DNA of 64,000 nucleotides. It comes from Plotosus lineatus. Taxonomy: Eukaryota; Chordata; Actinopteri; Siluriformes; Plotosidae. A model generated the notes under the pieces. That model ran no database searches and was not told the origin of the DNA. It worked only from the letters and a program-made list of their open reading frames with translations. This document shows, piece by piece, positions 33,436-44,675 of this stretch; the stretch's first letter is position 1, and the number at the start of each line of letters is the position of its first letter. Position numbers and translations under genes: made by a program. The DNA is taken from NCBI GenBank assembly GCA_024760905.1, contig CM045745.1, positions 11,866,282 through 11,930,281 on the forward strand, given 5' to 3'.

Positions 33436-33894
33436 CACAAGTCCAAGCAGAGCTCCATAACTTAAAAACTATTACATTAATTTTACATAGCGACATTGTG
33501 TCCATTTGTGTCTGTACATATCCAGACACTGATTGGCTGTGATGCCTCAGTGAATGTCATGTTAGCGGTTGTAAAGGACACTGAAAAAAACATAGAAATC
33601 AGTTTATCTGTTTTATTTTTACCCCAAAACATCCGAACAACAGCAAATATAAACTCTTTTATGGCCACTGCTGCTTAAAGGGAATTTGTGACCATCCACG
33701 TGCTTGGGCCTGTTCTCACAAGTCCTTCTTGTTTTAAAGGAGTAATCCAGCAAAAGCACTGGGCTTACAAGGACAAAACACTGCATATTCGGATTTTTCA
33801 AATCCGTATTTCCAAGTCATAAAATCCGAATTAATAAAAGTTGCACACACCCTTGGTTAAAAAAAACAAAAAAAAAACATTACAGAATCCTTTC

Positions 33895-35358
33895 CAGTGG
33901 AGCATCGGTACTCGAACGTAATCCATTCCAGATGGCTGTTCGAATTCCTATTTGTTCGGAAATCGTAGTCACTGTAATAGAGATGCGAAGAATCACGGAA
34001 ATCATCCTGAAGAAGAGTCATCCATGCAAAGTGGTAGCAAGAGAAAAAAACACATTTGGCTGATTTACCTGAAGCTGTTATGGAAGGAAAGCCACTTCTT
34101 CTCTACCTCTCCAAGACTTACGTATACCAACTGCTCACCACCACAAAGGTTAAAATTCTTATCTTTATTGTTCTTTTGCTTAACTTCTCTGTGTTTTTTA
34201 TTTTAGTGTGTTATAGTCTCTCACAAAAGAGTTGCGCGTTGAAATGCGGGTTGGATAGGGGTGTGGTTCTCACACACGGCGTGGAGTGCTAAACACACAC
34301 ACCTAATTCCATTTATTCACGGGCTATAAAGACTAGCAGCATTCTTCCCAGTGCTAGAAGATTGTCCCATTTCCCGGTGATCTCTCTGGCTCTCAGCTCT
34401 GTGCGCCACAAGACCCTGTTTTAGTTTGATTTCCATGTTTCTTTCTCTATTACAGTGACTATGATTTCCCCATTTCATCTATGAAAACGTGCGCTTTATT
34501 GTTCACAGGGAAGGCACTAGAGCACGGGCACTAGAGTACTAGAAACATGGAAATCAAACAAAAGCGGTAACTCGTGGAGCCAGAGAGATCACCGAGAAAT
34601 GGGACAATCTTCAAGCACCAAGAAGAGCCCTGCTAGTCTTTACAGCCTATGATTAAATGGAATTAGGTGTGTGTGTTTAGCACTCCACCCAACGTGCGAG
34701 AGCCACGCCCCTCTCCAACGCACATTTCAACGCACAACTCTTTTGTGAGAGAGACCATAACACACTAAAATAAAAACCACAGAAAAGTTAAAGCATAAGA
34801 ACAATAAAAATAAGAATTTTAACCTTTGTTGTGGTGAGCAGTTGGCATGCGTAAATGTTGAAGAGGAAGAGAAGCAGATTCCCTTCCATAACAGCTTCAG
34901 GGAAATCAGCCAAAGGTGTTGTTTTTTATCTTGCTACCACTTTGCATGAATGGCTCTTCTTCAGGATGTTCCTTTCTCTTCTTGAAGAACATTTCTAACG
35001 TGGCTTGTTTCTGCCTTCTTTTCAAAACCTTACGGAAGTGTCTCATGACCTCATCGTTAAAGGTGTTCACAGCGCTGCTAGTGCTTTAGCTTAGCTTTAG
35101 CACTTTAGCTTAGCTTTAGTGCTTCTCATACGTACATAGTACGGTATCGACTTTATTCGGGTGATACATAGTATCAACAAATTCCGGACTTCCGGAAGTC
35201 ACGCACTTTTCCTCCCTTTTGGTCTCGTTTTTCTCACGCTTTTCTCGAGTTCAACTTCCAGTTATTGTTCGGTTTCCCAGACGGAAGAACTCACGGATTT
35301 TTTGTTCAGATTCCGATTTGTTCGAACTCTAGAACGTTCGGATTCCGAGACTCCACTG
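33895..35358. mobile_element. Tigger-like element with large inverted duplication
   Basis: Ends cagtggagcatcggtactcg and, inverted, cagtggagtctcggaatccg. TA follows the right end; the left TA is lost. Inside, about 34003-34440 and about 34547-34968 are inverted copies (matches include 'catgcaaagtggtagcaaga', 'aattccatttattcacgggc'-type and 'gtgtgttatagtctctc' blocks). They are separated by about 105 bp that starts with an inverted copy of 33959-33983. Confidence 0.75.
34860..35060 (-). pseudogene. Tigger transposase C-terminal tail
   Basis: Minus-strand frame FNDEVMRHFRKVLKRRQKQ followed by ATLEMFFKKRKEHPEEEP. This fits the basic/aromatic tail that closes Tigger transposases ('..H.RK.L..RQ.Q.T...FF'). 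A shorter copy (HPEEESSMQSGSKRKK) is at about 34000-34050 on the plus strand because of the inverted duplication. Confidence 0.6.
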
Positions 35359-36472
35359 TATTAGTAGAATGGCATATTTTTGTCAAAAAAAAGTTTTTCA
35401 ATGAAAAAATATTCATGCAATAATTAATAAACCAAACTCATGTAGACCGTGTAGGTCCTCAGCTCCTCTCAGTCAGTACCAATATCAATATATTATTAAT
35501 GCAAAGCAAGAAATAATGGCTAATGTTGGTCTTATGCGTTTGAAGCAGGTATATGTGTGAATAAAAAAAAATGAGTCAGATGCAAATTAGCAATGGGTCA
35601 AGCTAGGAAACCAATCAAGAAGTGCAAGTGAAAGTAATTTTACTACTCATTGTTTTCGCTATGTAAAGCTGTTTTGTAACAATGTCAATTTTAAAAGGCA
35701 CTATGCAAAAAAAATTGTAGCGTAGTTCCTCAGAACAAATAATAGTGAATTAATTATTTAAAATGACTTGTGTCATAAATAGGAAACCAGTGTTCAGGTC
35801 AGTGTAAGAGTCTCAGAATTTGTCTTGAATTAGAGGTGAACTAGAAACAGTGAGTCGTGGCCCAGTGGTGGAATCAATAAATAGGCACATTGCAGTCATG
35901 CTTCCATTTTAATAATGTTCGGTATATCAGTGACCATCTTTGACATGACTCCCGTCAACCACCCACAGACCAAAGTCTGACTGAGGCAGTCTGATTTTTA
36001 TTGATCACAAACAGGCCTGCTTCATGTCTTGCCTAATTTCGCAATGGATTTGGTGAAAAATGGTGGAAAAAAAAGGTCTGAGGACCCAGTTGGCAGGCGT
36101 CCCTTGATGTATGGGTTTGTGGTAAACCTCATTACATCATCATCATTATCTCTGGGTTCCTTTTTCTTCTCATACTCAGTCTTTTTCCTGTTTGATGGAA
36201 TTGTTTATTTTATGTTCAGCTTTTCATTTTGTTCAGCAGCTTTGCTTCCCGCATAAAGCAGTTCTGTTTGAGGTGTAGGAATATCTGCTCAGACCTTTTG
36301 AGTTACATTTGACTATTGTACAGGAAAAATGTTTACCTTTAAGGTTCCGCAGTTTTGTCATTAGGGCTTCTTTTCATCCATATGCTTATTCTCAGTTAAG
36401 TTCGGGCCTGTCGTAAATTGTCCTTACATTATTGTTTTGCTTTCATAATGGCTGAAATTAATGTCTTTACAT
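35359..36472. other. Unassigned non-coding stretch
   Basis: No gene or known repeat recognised. A short tandem 'gctttagcttagctttag' pair lies just before it, near 35085-35120. Confidence 0.45.
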
Positions 36473-36487
36473 TTATATTATTGGTAG

Positions 36488-36772
36488 TCTGTTGGGCTTT
36501 TTACACTCTGAGCCTAGTGCTTCATCAGGCCGGCACTTATTCCCAGTTTCTGTAGCATGAAGCTACCAGGAGTTCAACTCCTCCTGAACGGAACGCTAGT
36601 CCATCGCAGGTTACCTTCCCAGTATATTTTTACTGGTACCCATTTATACTGCTGGGTGGACAGAGGCATTCTTGTGGTGAAGACCTTGCCCAGGGAGTCT
36701 AACTAGGATTCGAACACACAACCTCCTGATCACAAGACCAGCATCCTAACCACTACGCCACCGGCCACACTT
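36488..36772 (-). mobile_element. SINE-B
   Basis: Inverse copy, 'gtctgttgggctttttacac' to 'ccactacgccaccggcc'. The duplication is ttatattattggtag (36473-36487) and ttataatattaggtag (36773-36788). Confidence 0.88.
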
Positions 36773-36788
36773 TTATAATATTAGGTAG

Positions 36789-37484
36789 ATATTTATTAGT
36801 AGGAAACTAGCTACAGTGGATGCTGATCACAGTCGACATTGCATATTAAAATTAAATTTACCCGGAATGGAAAAGCCATTGAAAGTAAACTTTACTTGCC
36901 AATTCTTTACATGTGGATCGGGCTGTATGACATGCAAATCACTACGTTAATTTTCTCATGTTGCATTTAATATCTTCCATTTATTACACATGTTCTTTTA
37001 TTATGGCAAAGTTATAGTTATACCATTGGCCTATTGAATAGCAAATAGAGTGGATATGTGTTTGGAATGAAAAATACTTTTATCTTTTGTGCCTCTGTGA
37101 ATAAATTTGCTTAATATTAGCTTTAGTGATGAGCTGTTATTTTTATGCTCCCTTAATTTGATAACCTTGTGACTTTTTTAATAAATTCAGCACAGTCTAT
37201 GTCAACTGGGATTTTACTACTATCAGAAAACCTCAATGGAAACTTTAGATATCAACTCGGCACAGCTGTATAATTTTGCTCGATGAAAACAGACCTAAAG
37301 AGACAAATAGACATCTTCATGATGATATCAAAATTCCATATGTATGACTTCATCATACTTCAATTAAAGTAAATAAATAAGCTTGCTAGACCTTTCTGGT
37401 GGTGGATACAGTATACAGTACTGGAAAATTCACTCCCATTCTAGCTTTGGATTGAATGATGTGTTCAATCACATATACAGTAAT
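36789..37484. other. Unassigned non-coding stretch
   Basis: AT-rich, nothing recognised. Confidence 0.45.
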
Positions 37485-37680
37485 TTTTATTCATTCATTC
37501 ATTCTTTCATTTTCTAAGCTGCTTCATGCTAAGTAGGATCACAAGGAGGCTGGCACTCATCTTAGCCCACTCTGGGCGAGGACGGGATACACCATGGACA
37601 GCTCGCCAGGCCATCGCAGGGGAAATGCTCACACAACTATTCACACTAACACCTGGGGGGCGCTAACCACTGTGCCGCAT
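37485..37680 (-). mobile_element. R1 tail fragment
   Basis: (ATTC)n then 'ttctaagctgcttcatgcta' and the inverse shared tail, 'ggacagctcgccaggccatcgcagg', ending in 'cactgtgccgcat'. 37681-38017 is unassigned. Confidence 0.75.
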
Positions 37681-38028
37681 GTTCTGCCAATGTCATTTTT
37701 AATTCAACTTTCTTAAACCTTGGAATTGTTCACAGCTGTCGTGAATCCCATTGTCTTGTTAAATTGCCAGCATGTGCCAGTTGCTCTAATTAGCTTAAAT
37801 TCCCACTGTACGCAAACAGATCTTCATGAAAACGGAAGCACTGGAATCTAAGAGAAGGAAAGATTTTCCTTCTTCTGAAGTAAAAAATACTGGTGCAGAC
37901 TATCAATCCCAGATGAGATATTATATTCAGTAGAGTAAATAGAACACGGATGAACATAGACCACTAAAGAAATTTTAAACAGAACAGATTTGACCTGGAA
38001 AAAAATAAATCTACAAACTGCAAGATAT

Positions 38029-38390
38029 CTCGGGGCAGTGGTGGTCTAGTGGTATAGGGCGCTGGATCGCTGATCTCAAAGGTTGGGGGTTCGAGTTCCA
38101 CTCTGCACAAGGTTGTCACTGTCGTCGCCCCCCCCCCCCAGTGGAGCTCACTGGGTTATCAAAGGCGGGCCATGTTTCTCACTGTCTATGGTGTGAGGCA
38201 TATAAAAGAACCATTGCTGACTTTCGACAAGAGTAGGCTGCAAAGCCGTCAGCGTTTTTCCGCCCTGTGATGGCCTGGCGAGCTGTCCAGGGTGTACTCT
38301 GCCCTCGCCCAAAGTTGGCTGGGATGGGCACCAGCCTCCCCGTGACCCAAAATTAGGATTAAGCGGGTACAGAAAATGAACTGAACTGAA
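38029..38390 (+). mobile_element. SINE-A
   Basis: Full-length copy; duplication ctgcaagatat (38018-38028) and ctgcgagatat (38391-38401). Confidence 0.9.
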
Positions 38391-38401
38391 CTGCGAGATA
38401 T

Positions 38402-39425
38402 TGACCAAGGGAGGTTTTCCTTGAGTTGTCAGATCTGGACCAGAGCATGTCAGGTATGTGACTGGCAGAGCACATTGTCAGTGACTTGTCTCCTTTGCCT
38501 GCAGCGTCGAGGTCACTCCTGACAGACAATCATAAGGTATTGCTTTCTTTAATTCAATTTAATTCACTTTTAAATGAGAGTAGTGGGTGTTAAAGAGTGA
38601 CTTTCTGCACTTTTTACAGTCTGCTATAAAATACTTAGCATGTACCTTTAGACATTTTGCAAAAATATTATAGGAGTAAATAAAGAAAGTTTGAAACGGT
38701 TACAATTTTTTTTACAGATCACTCAGACTGGCCAACATCCACAAAGCGAAACCTAGGACCTCACATTAAGAATCCACCAGCAGGACTTCCACTAACGCGC
38801 CCAGGTCCTGATTCTCTTCATTGATCTTGGACAACCAAAAACGAATCGCCAAAACAGTAACAGAAATAGCAGCAACTCTGGGCACAATTTCAGACACACT
38901 CAAAGAAATAAAACGTTTCCATAAAACATGCACTGAATCTAGTGTCATTAAATGAATCGAAATGTTTATTGTAATGTAACAAATAAATGTAATTATAACT
39001 AATATACTAATAAACTAATACTATACAGTAATTTATTTATAAATATAAATGTATAAACGCTTGAATAATTGTTGTCTATGTTGGACTGAAGGTCATGTGT
39101 GTGAAGACTATTGTTCTGATAATGTTGTGAAAATCAGCAACAGGAAATAGATCCTCTCTTTACTGCAAGTTATTTATGTCCAGAAAAGGGAAATTTAATA
39201 CATTCTCTGATTAATAAATATATATTCTCCCAGACTCCGGTGAACGCTCAGCTAATGCTGATATTATACCCACTCAGACTATAAACTTCCTCTGAAATGC
39301 CCCTGAAAACAACCCAAATACCTCAAAATGTGATGGTGCCTGGTTGGAGTGTTGGGTATGGAGCCACAGTACCGGGGTTGCCCAGATCCCAGAGAAAAAA
39401 TCTTTGTAGCAGACGCCAAGAGATA
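38402..39425. other. Unassigned non-coding stretch
   Basis: No known element recognised. A 60-codon minus frame at 38766-38948 has no domain that I know. Confidence 0.45.
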
Positions 39426-39433
39426 TTTTATGA

Positions 39434-39830
39434 AAGGGGTCCCCAGTACCGGTCCGCGGCTCAATTGGTACCGGTCTGCAGAAGAAATAATTCATTATTT
39501 CCATTTTATTTATTATCTGAGTCTGAACGATCTCTATTTTTGAAAAATCTTTTATTTTGAAAAATGTCCGAAATTGAGCGCTAAAATGTAACCCACAAGG
39601 GAACAGCACATGTATAGAGGCAAGTTGGACATGTTTCAAACAATAGCAGGGATTTTGGGTGAGACTGAGCCTGAGCTTTCATTTTCCCCGCTGGTGCACC
39701 ATCACTTGTGGTTTCTTTTTTTTTTTTTTTTAGAAAAGTTCAAGCTCTACTTCCCAACCAACTTTATTTCAGCTGTTGAAAAATAACATTCATGGGGTGC
39801 TTATTATTATTGTTGTTGTTGATGATGATG

Positions 39831-39875
<45 letters not shown>

Positions 39876-39981
39876 TTTGTTGTTATATTATTATAGTCCC
39901 CATATTATTATAGACCTCAGTCCACAGTAAAATTGTCAAGCATTGACCGGTCTGCGGTGATAAAAATTTGGGGGACCCCTG
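39434..39981. mobile_element. hAT-type MITE with 'accggtccgcgg' end
   Basis: Ends aaggggtccccagtaccggt and, inverted, caggggtcccccaaattttt. Flanking 8-mers ttttatga (39426-39433) and ttttaaga (39982-39989) match at 7 of 8. The interior carries a GAT/AAT trinucleotide run (39820-39875). Fish genomes have many hAT MITEs with accggtcc near the end. Confidence 0.8.
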
Positions 39982-40505
39982 TTTTAAGATATTTATCGCT
40001 CTCAGTAAATAAACATGTGTGGGCTTCAAAGATGGGCCACTGCCTGAATCACACAAGCTGGGGTAATTTTTAGCAAGAATAAATATGAAATTACAGTCTG
40101 GTCCTCTACTTACGAAATTAATCCGTTCCAGCGCCTTTTTCGGAACCTGGAGTTTACGTAAGTAAGATAAGATAAGATAAGATACAGCTTTATTAATCTC
40201 ACAATGGAGAAATTCACTGTTACAGGCTCTTGAGGTACTATCAGTAGGGGGTGCAAAAATAGATACAAGTACGAACATACACACATACATATATAAGTAA
40301 ATAAATAAATAGATACATAAATAGTATAAATTACTAAACAATAAAAGAAAAGAATGGAGCAACTTTATAGATTGGCCTATATTAAAGTGTAATGTATCTG
40401 AGTGCAGAGTAGATGGGTTGATATGGTTGACAGTCAGTGGGGTAGATGTGGTTGATTAAAGTGCGTGGGGTTTTTATTGCACATAACCGGTATTTTCACA
40501 GACAG

Positions 40506-41260
40506 TTACAAAGTGGCGTTGTACAGTCTGATAGCGGTGGGAATGAACGACCTGCGGTAGCGCTCCTTCCTGCACTGAGGATGCCTCAGTCGTCCACTGA
40601 AGGAGCTGCTTAGCTCCTCGACAGTCTGGTGCAGTGGGTGAGAGCTGTTGAACAGGATGGATGTGAGCTTTGCTACCATCCTCCTCTCACTCACCTCCTC
40701 CACAGAGTCCAGTGGGCAGCCGAGGACAGAGCTGGCCCTCCTGACCAGCTTGTTCAGTCTCTTTCTGTCCCGCTCTGTGCTGCCCGGGGCCCAGCAGATG
40801 GCAGCGTAGAGGATTGCAGAGGCTACCACAGAGTCATAAAATGTCCTGAGCAGAGGTCTGCATATGCCGAAGGACCCGAGTCTCCTCAGAAGGTGGAGGC
40901 GACTCTGGCCCTTCTTGTACAGGGCGTTGGTGTTGTGGGACCAGTCCAGTTTATTGTTAAGGTGAACACCCAGGTACTTGAAACTGTCCACTGTCTCAAT
41001 GTCCTGTCCCTGGATGTTCACTAGTAAATGTGTGTGTGTGTGTGTTTGAGTGTTTCTCCTGAAGTCGACCACCATCTCCTTCGTCTTCCTAGTGTTCAAG
41101 CACAGGTGGTTGCGCTCACACCAGTCCACTAAGTCGACGATGACCGACCGGTACTCCGGCTCGTTCCCCTCTGACACACGGCCCACGATGGCGGAGTCGT
41201 CCGAGAACTTCTGGAGGTGGCAGCTGTTTGTGTTATATATGAAGGCCGAGGTATAGATGT
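40506..41260 (-). pseudogene. Reverse transcriptase C-terminal half (Rex1/CR1 type)
   Basis: Minus-strand frame of about 250 residues. It begins near 41260 with CHLQKFSDDSAIVG, so the catalytic DD of the polymerase is present as SDD. It continues HLCLNTRKTKEMVVDFRR (thumb-side motif), FKYLGVHLNNKLDW and ALYKKGQSRLHLLRRLGSFG, then SERRMVAKLTSIL, to a natural end at 40506. A (TG)n insert adds Thr-His repeats near 41030. The upstream part is in other frames, so no full polymerase can be made. Confidence 0.75.
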
Positions 41261-41366
41261 TAAAAGGAAGGGTGAGAGGACGGTGCCCTGCGGTGCCCCG
41301 TGCTACAGACTACCACCTTTGACTTACAGCCGCAGCCGCACGTACTGTGGACGGTTAGTAAGGTAG

Positions 41367-41887
41367 TCAATAATCCAGGCAGCAAGATGCCCGTCCACTC
41401 CCACGTCCTCCAGCTTCCCCGCAGACGCGCGCTGGCCTGATGGTGTTGAAGGCGCTGGAGAAGTCAAAGAACATGACCCTCACAGCGCTGCCGGCGATCT
41501 CCAGGTGGGTGAGTGCCCGCTGCAGAAGGTAGATGACGGCATCTTCTACTCCGATGTTGGGCCTGTAGGCAAACTGCAGCGGGTCTAGGGTGGGGCTCAC
41601 CATAGAGCGGAGGTGTTCAAGGAGGAGCCTTTCCATGATCTTAATGAGGTGGGAGGTCAGGCGACAGGTCTGTAGTGGGCTGGTTCCTTCGCTTGTGCTG
41701 TTTTGGGAACCGGAACCACACAGGAGGTCTTCCAGAGGACTGGAACCTTCTCCAGGCTGAGGCTCAGGTTGTACAGGTAGCATAGTACCACACAGAGCTG
41801 GTCTGCGCAGGTCCTCAGCAGCCTGGGACTGATGCCATCAGGTCCTTCAGATTTCCTCTGATTTAGTCGCCTCAGCTGTCTCCTCAC
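41367..41887 (-). pseudogene. Reverse transcriptase N-terminal half (frameshifted)
   Basis: Two overlapping minus frames. 41657-41887 has LRRLNQRKSEGPDGISPRLL and VPVLWKTSCVVPVPK (RT motif 1). 41367-41700 has HLIKIMERLLLEHLR, LDPLQFAYRPNIGVEDA and VRVMFFDFSSAFNTI (first catalytic Asp). The order is correct for one protein broken by a frameshift near 41680 and another before 41260. Confidence 0.75.
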
Positions 41888-42039
41888 CTGAGTAATGCAA
41901 GTAGAGGTGCATTTTACATGTAAAACGCACGATTCGTTCCAAGGCTCCCAAGACTACCCCAGAAACCTTTTAAAAATTATAATAGTAAATACAAATTTTG
42001 CATGAAATATGTGTTAAAAGTAAAAGAAATTATTTACTT

Positions 42040-42509
42040 TTTTTTTTAAATCTCTTGAACCAACCATGCAACGCTTTAAAGTCCATGGGTTGCTGGTCTG
42101 AAGAACCCTCACTCCCATCCCCACCCTCCTTCACTTCTCCTTCTTCTTCTTCTTCTTCTTCTTCTTCTTCTCCTTTTGGCTTTTCCCTTCAGGGGTCACC
42201 ACAGCGAATAATCTGCCTCCATCTCACCCTATGCTTTGCATCTTCTTCTCTTACACCAACTACCTTCATGTCCTCCTTCACCACGAGGTCCTTAAATATG
42301 ACAGTTGCTTTTTCCGAAATAATCACTTCCGTCACTCTATCTCCGCTTTTAAGGCCTCCTTGTGCTTCAATATCATCCCGATTGTAGAGGGATTTCGCTC
42401 AACCGCATCCCACTTTCGTATTTTTTATTATCTCCTGCTTCATTTTGATTGATAACGGAGCCTGCTGCTTCTTTTCAGTGTCACCGGGAATCACTTTCTT
42501 GCTGTCCAT
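42040..42509 (-). pseudogene. Tigger transposase DNA-binding region, second copy
   Basis: From the ATG at 42509: MDSKKVIPGDTEKKQQAPLS, close to the start at 30917. Then a frameshift, DDIEAQGGLKSGDRVTEVII, EKATVIFKDLV and, beyond the RTE insert, the segment ending near 'ggttcaagagattt'. CCAATGGG at about 42658 and CCAATGAG at 42695 lie upstream, as in the first copy. No catalytic domain. Confidence 0.65.
42135..42271 (-). mobile_element. RTE 3' fragment in Tigger element
   Basis: Inverse of the RTE end: (CTT)n tail, 'cttttcccttcaggggtcac', 'tctgcctccatctcaccct' and 'accttcatgtc'. Perfect 10-bp duplication cctccttcac at 42125-42134 and 42272-42281. The uninterrupted target is visible at 30651-30665. 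Confidence 0.9.
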
Positions 42510-42883
42510 GATGGATAACGAAATATAACGCTGCAATCTTCACTCTCAAAAAACTCACAAGCCAACTGTCCTGTTCAACTCTCCTTCACAAACAAACAGG
42601 AAGTGACAAACAGGAAGTATGGGTACAGGATTGGGTACAGTTCAGCTCCCTCTTGGCCAATGGGATGCCAGCGGAGCGGGATGTTGGGAGACAGCCAATG
42701 AGAGAGCAATTCGCGCATTGTTTGAATGTTTGAATGGCGGGTTTGAATTTTTGAATGGCGCGTTCGGCGCTTTTCGTAAAAAGAGGTTGTTTTCGTAAAA
42801 AGAGGACGAAAATTTAGGAAAATGTTTTTCGTAACCTGGATTTTTCGTATTCAGAGGTTTTTATAAGTAGAGGGCCGACTGTA

Positions 42884-43409
42884 TTTGTGTCAGTTTTGAA
42901 AGAAGTGGTCTATGATCACATCATCATCATCATGTTTCCCCTGTGGCGTCGTGGACAACCTTGGGGCGCTTTTGCTAGAATCAGGTACCCAGCAGTTGCA
43001 GGAAATCTGTCTTCGCCATCTATGAAGACTCAATTTCATTACCTATTAAAGCACTGTTATAAAATCGCTTAAATTAACTAGGAGAAAGAGGTTACTTCAC
43101 TTCCTAATCGCCAATGACTCCGTTGGCTCACTCTGCCGCAAGGCTGAGCTACCCAGGGTGCACCTGTCCTAATGACAGAGGTGGAGTCTGGCTTGAGTGT
43201 GATAGACGTTTAGATTTAGCAGGGTTTACAATACGACTGCCTTCTAAGTCTAGCGGATAAATCTGAAAGTTGCGCTTCAACACTCCATGCACCCCAATCA
43301 CCCTCTCAATAGCACGATCAATTAAGACATGGTTTTCAATGAACATCATCAATACATCATGAAATGATAATTATTTGCATGAAACTTTTAAATTTAATGA
43401 AAAAAGTGT
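42884..43409. other. Unassigned stretch with a 67-codon minus frame
   Basis: The minus frame at 43149-43352 reads ENHVLIDRAIERVIGVHGVL and NFQIYPLDLEGSRIVNPAKS. It looks less random than most, but I recognise no family and see no splice context that settles it. Confidence 0.35.
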
Positions 43410-43421
43410 TGTTAATAAGTT

Positions 43422-43776
43422 CATTCAGTTCATTTTCTGTAACCGCTTCATCCTAATTAGGGTCGCGGGGAGGCTGGTGCCCATCCCAGCCAACTCAGGG
43501 CGCGGGCAGAGTACTCCCTGGACAGCTCGCCAGGCCATCGCAGGGTGGAAACACGCTGACAGCTTTGCAGCTACTCTTGTCGAAAGTCAGCAATGGTTCT
43601 TTTACACGCCTCACACCATAGACAGTGAGAGACATGGCCGGCCTTTGATAACCCAGTTAGCTGCACGGGGGGGGGGGGGGGGGGGGGGACAGTGACAACC
43701 TTGTGGAGAGTGGGCCTCGAACCCCCAACCTTTGGATCAACGATCCGGCGCCTTATACCACTAGACCACCACAGCC
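43422..43776 (-). mobile_element. SINE-A with long G/C homopolymer
   Basis: Full-length inverse copy with duplication tgttaataagtt at 43410-43421 and 43777-43788. The usual C-rich tract is expanded to a run of about 24 G on this strand (43666-43689). Confidence 0.92.
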
Positions 43777-43788
43777 TGTTAATAAGTT

Positions 43789-44150
43789 GAATGTGGAAAA
43801 AATATTTCAATCTCTGACATTTAAGGGCTTGAAATATTGAAGGAAATGAGAAAATAAGAGAAATAGTCAGGGTTCACAACACAGCACGAAATGTGCGTCG
43901 TGCTCTTTCATGTTTGTATTTGCTGTTCATAATCACAGATAGCAAAATACTGGGGATCGCCATAAAAGTGTACAAGTGAGACTTAAGAATGAATTTGTTC
44001 ATAAGAACAGTTTAAGAATGAGGCCCATTGCTTTGACATTGGAGATGGGAATCGCAAGCGAATCACCAGTTCTACTTGGTATATTCTTTTTGCAGCAATC
44101 AATTTTCATAATTAGAGAAAGGGATTTGTATAAATAATTTATAATATAGT
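43789..44150. other. Unassigned non-coding stretch
   Basis: Nothing recognised. 44256-44430 between the next two fragments is likewise unassigned. Confidence 0.45.
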
Positions 44151-44154
44151 TATT

Positions 44155-44255
44155 CATTCATTCATTCATTTCCTGAACCGATTAATCATAATTAGGGTCC
44201 CGAGGAGGCTGGTGCCCATCTCAGCCTAATCAGTGCATGTATGAAGGTATAGCCT
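44155..44255 (-). mobile_element. SINE-A/R1 3' tail fragment
   Basis: 'cctgaaccgattaatcataa' to 'gcccatctcagccta', inverse tail after an (ATTC)n run. Confidence 0.75.
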
Positions 44256-44439
44256 GAATGTAGAGAATACCAGTTTAGTTTTATAGATTGATGAGATGGT
44301 GTGAAAGGATTTTGCTTCATTACAGAATAAATTGTACCGTCATCCACTTTAGCTGTATTCCATGGCCATTCAGGTTTTTTAGTGTTGCTGAGCTCACCAG
44401 TGCATTCTTTCTTTTTATGGATGTACCATTCATTCATTC

Positions 44440-44675
44440 AATCATTTTCTGAACCACTTAATCCTAATTGTGGGGAGGATGGCGCCCATCCAAGCCAACT
44501 GGGCGAGGGCAGAGAACATCCTGGACAGCTCGTCTGGCCATCACAAGGAAGAAATACGCTGACGGCTATGCAACTTACTCTTGATGAAAGTCAGCAATGG
44601 TTCTTTTACATGCCTCTCATATAGACAGTGAGAGACATGGCTGGCCTTTGATAACCCAGTTAGCTGCATTGGGGG
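44440..44675 (-). mobile_element. SINE-A, 5' part missing
   Basis: Inverse SINE-A from its 3' end ('ctgaaccacttaatcctaat') to 'gttagctgcattggggga'. The tRNA head is absent, replaced by TA-rich sequence and a MITE end at 44688-44716 ('cagggatacctcactttttg', CAGGGATCC family). Confidence 0.85.

Larger units (their letters stand above)
40165..41898 (-). mobile_element. Rex1/CR1-L2-type LINE, 5'-truncated
   Basis: Inserted in the Tigger element with a short aagta repeat at both joints (40160-40164, 41899-41903). The 3' end is a (TTATC)n tail (40165-40185) after 'attaataaagctg', a typical variable short-repeat tail. The coding region starts within the reverse transcriptase, so the endonuclease is missing. 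The protein pattern (GPDGISPRLL, FAYRPNIGVEDA, FFDFSSAFNTI, FKYLGVHLNNKLDW) fits the Rex1/CR1-L2 group. Confidence 0.8.
40094..42881 (-). mobile_element. Tigger/pogo-like element split by a LINE
   Basis: Ends cagtctggtcctctacttac and, inverted, cagtcggccctctacttata, with TA at 40092-40093 and 42882-42883. It carries the two-HTH coding region (about 42040-42509, minus) also seen at 30563-30917. It is interrupted by a Rex1/CR1-type LINE (40165-41898) and an RTE 3' fragment (42135-42271). Confidence 0.85.

Noticed and set aside
33496..33678. 60-codon plus frame overlapping a minus frame
   Set aside because: Overlapping frames on both strands, no domain and no start context that favours one.
38766..38948. 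60-codon minus frame (MTLDSVHVLWKRF...)
   Set aside because: No recognised domain, no clear splice sites, short enough to be chance.
43149..43352. 67-codon minus frame (ENHVLIDRAIERV...)
   Set aside because: Slightly protein-like, but I could not assign a family; left as unassigned rather than called a gene.
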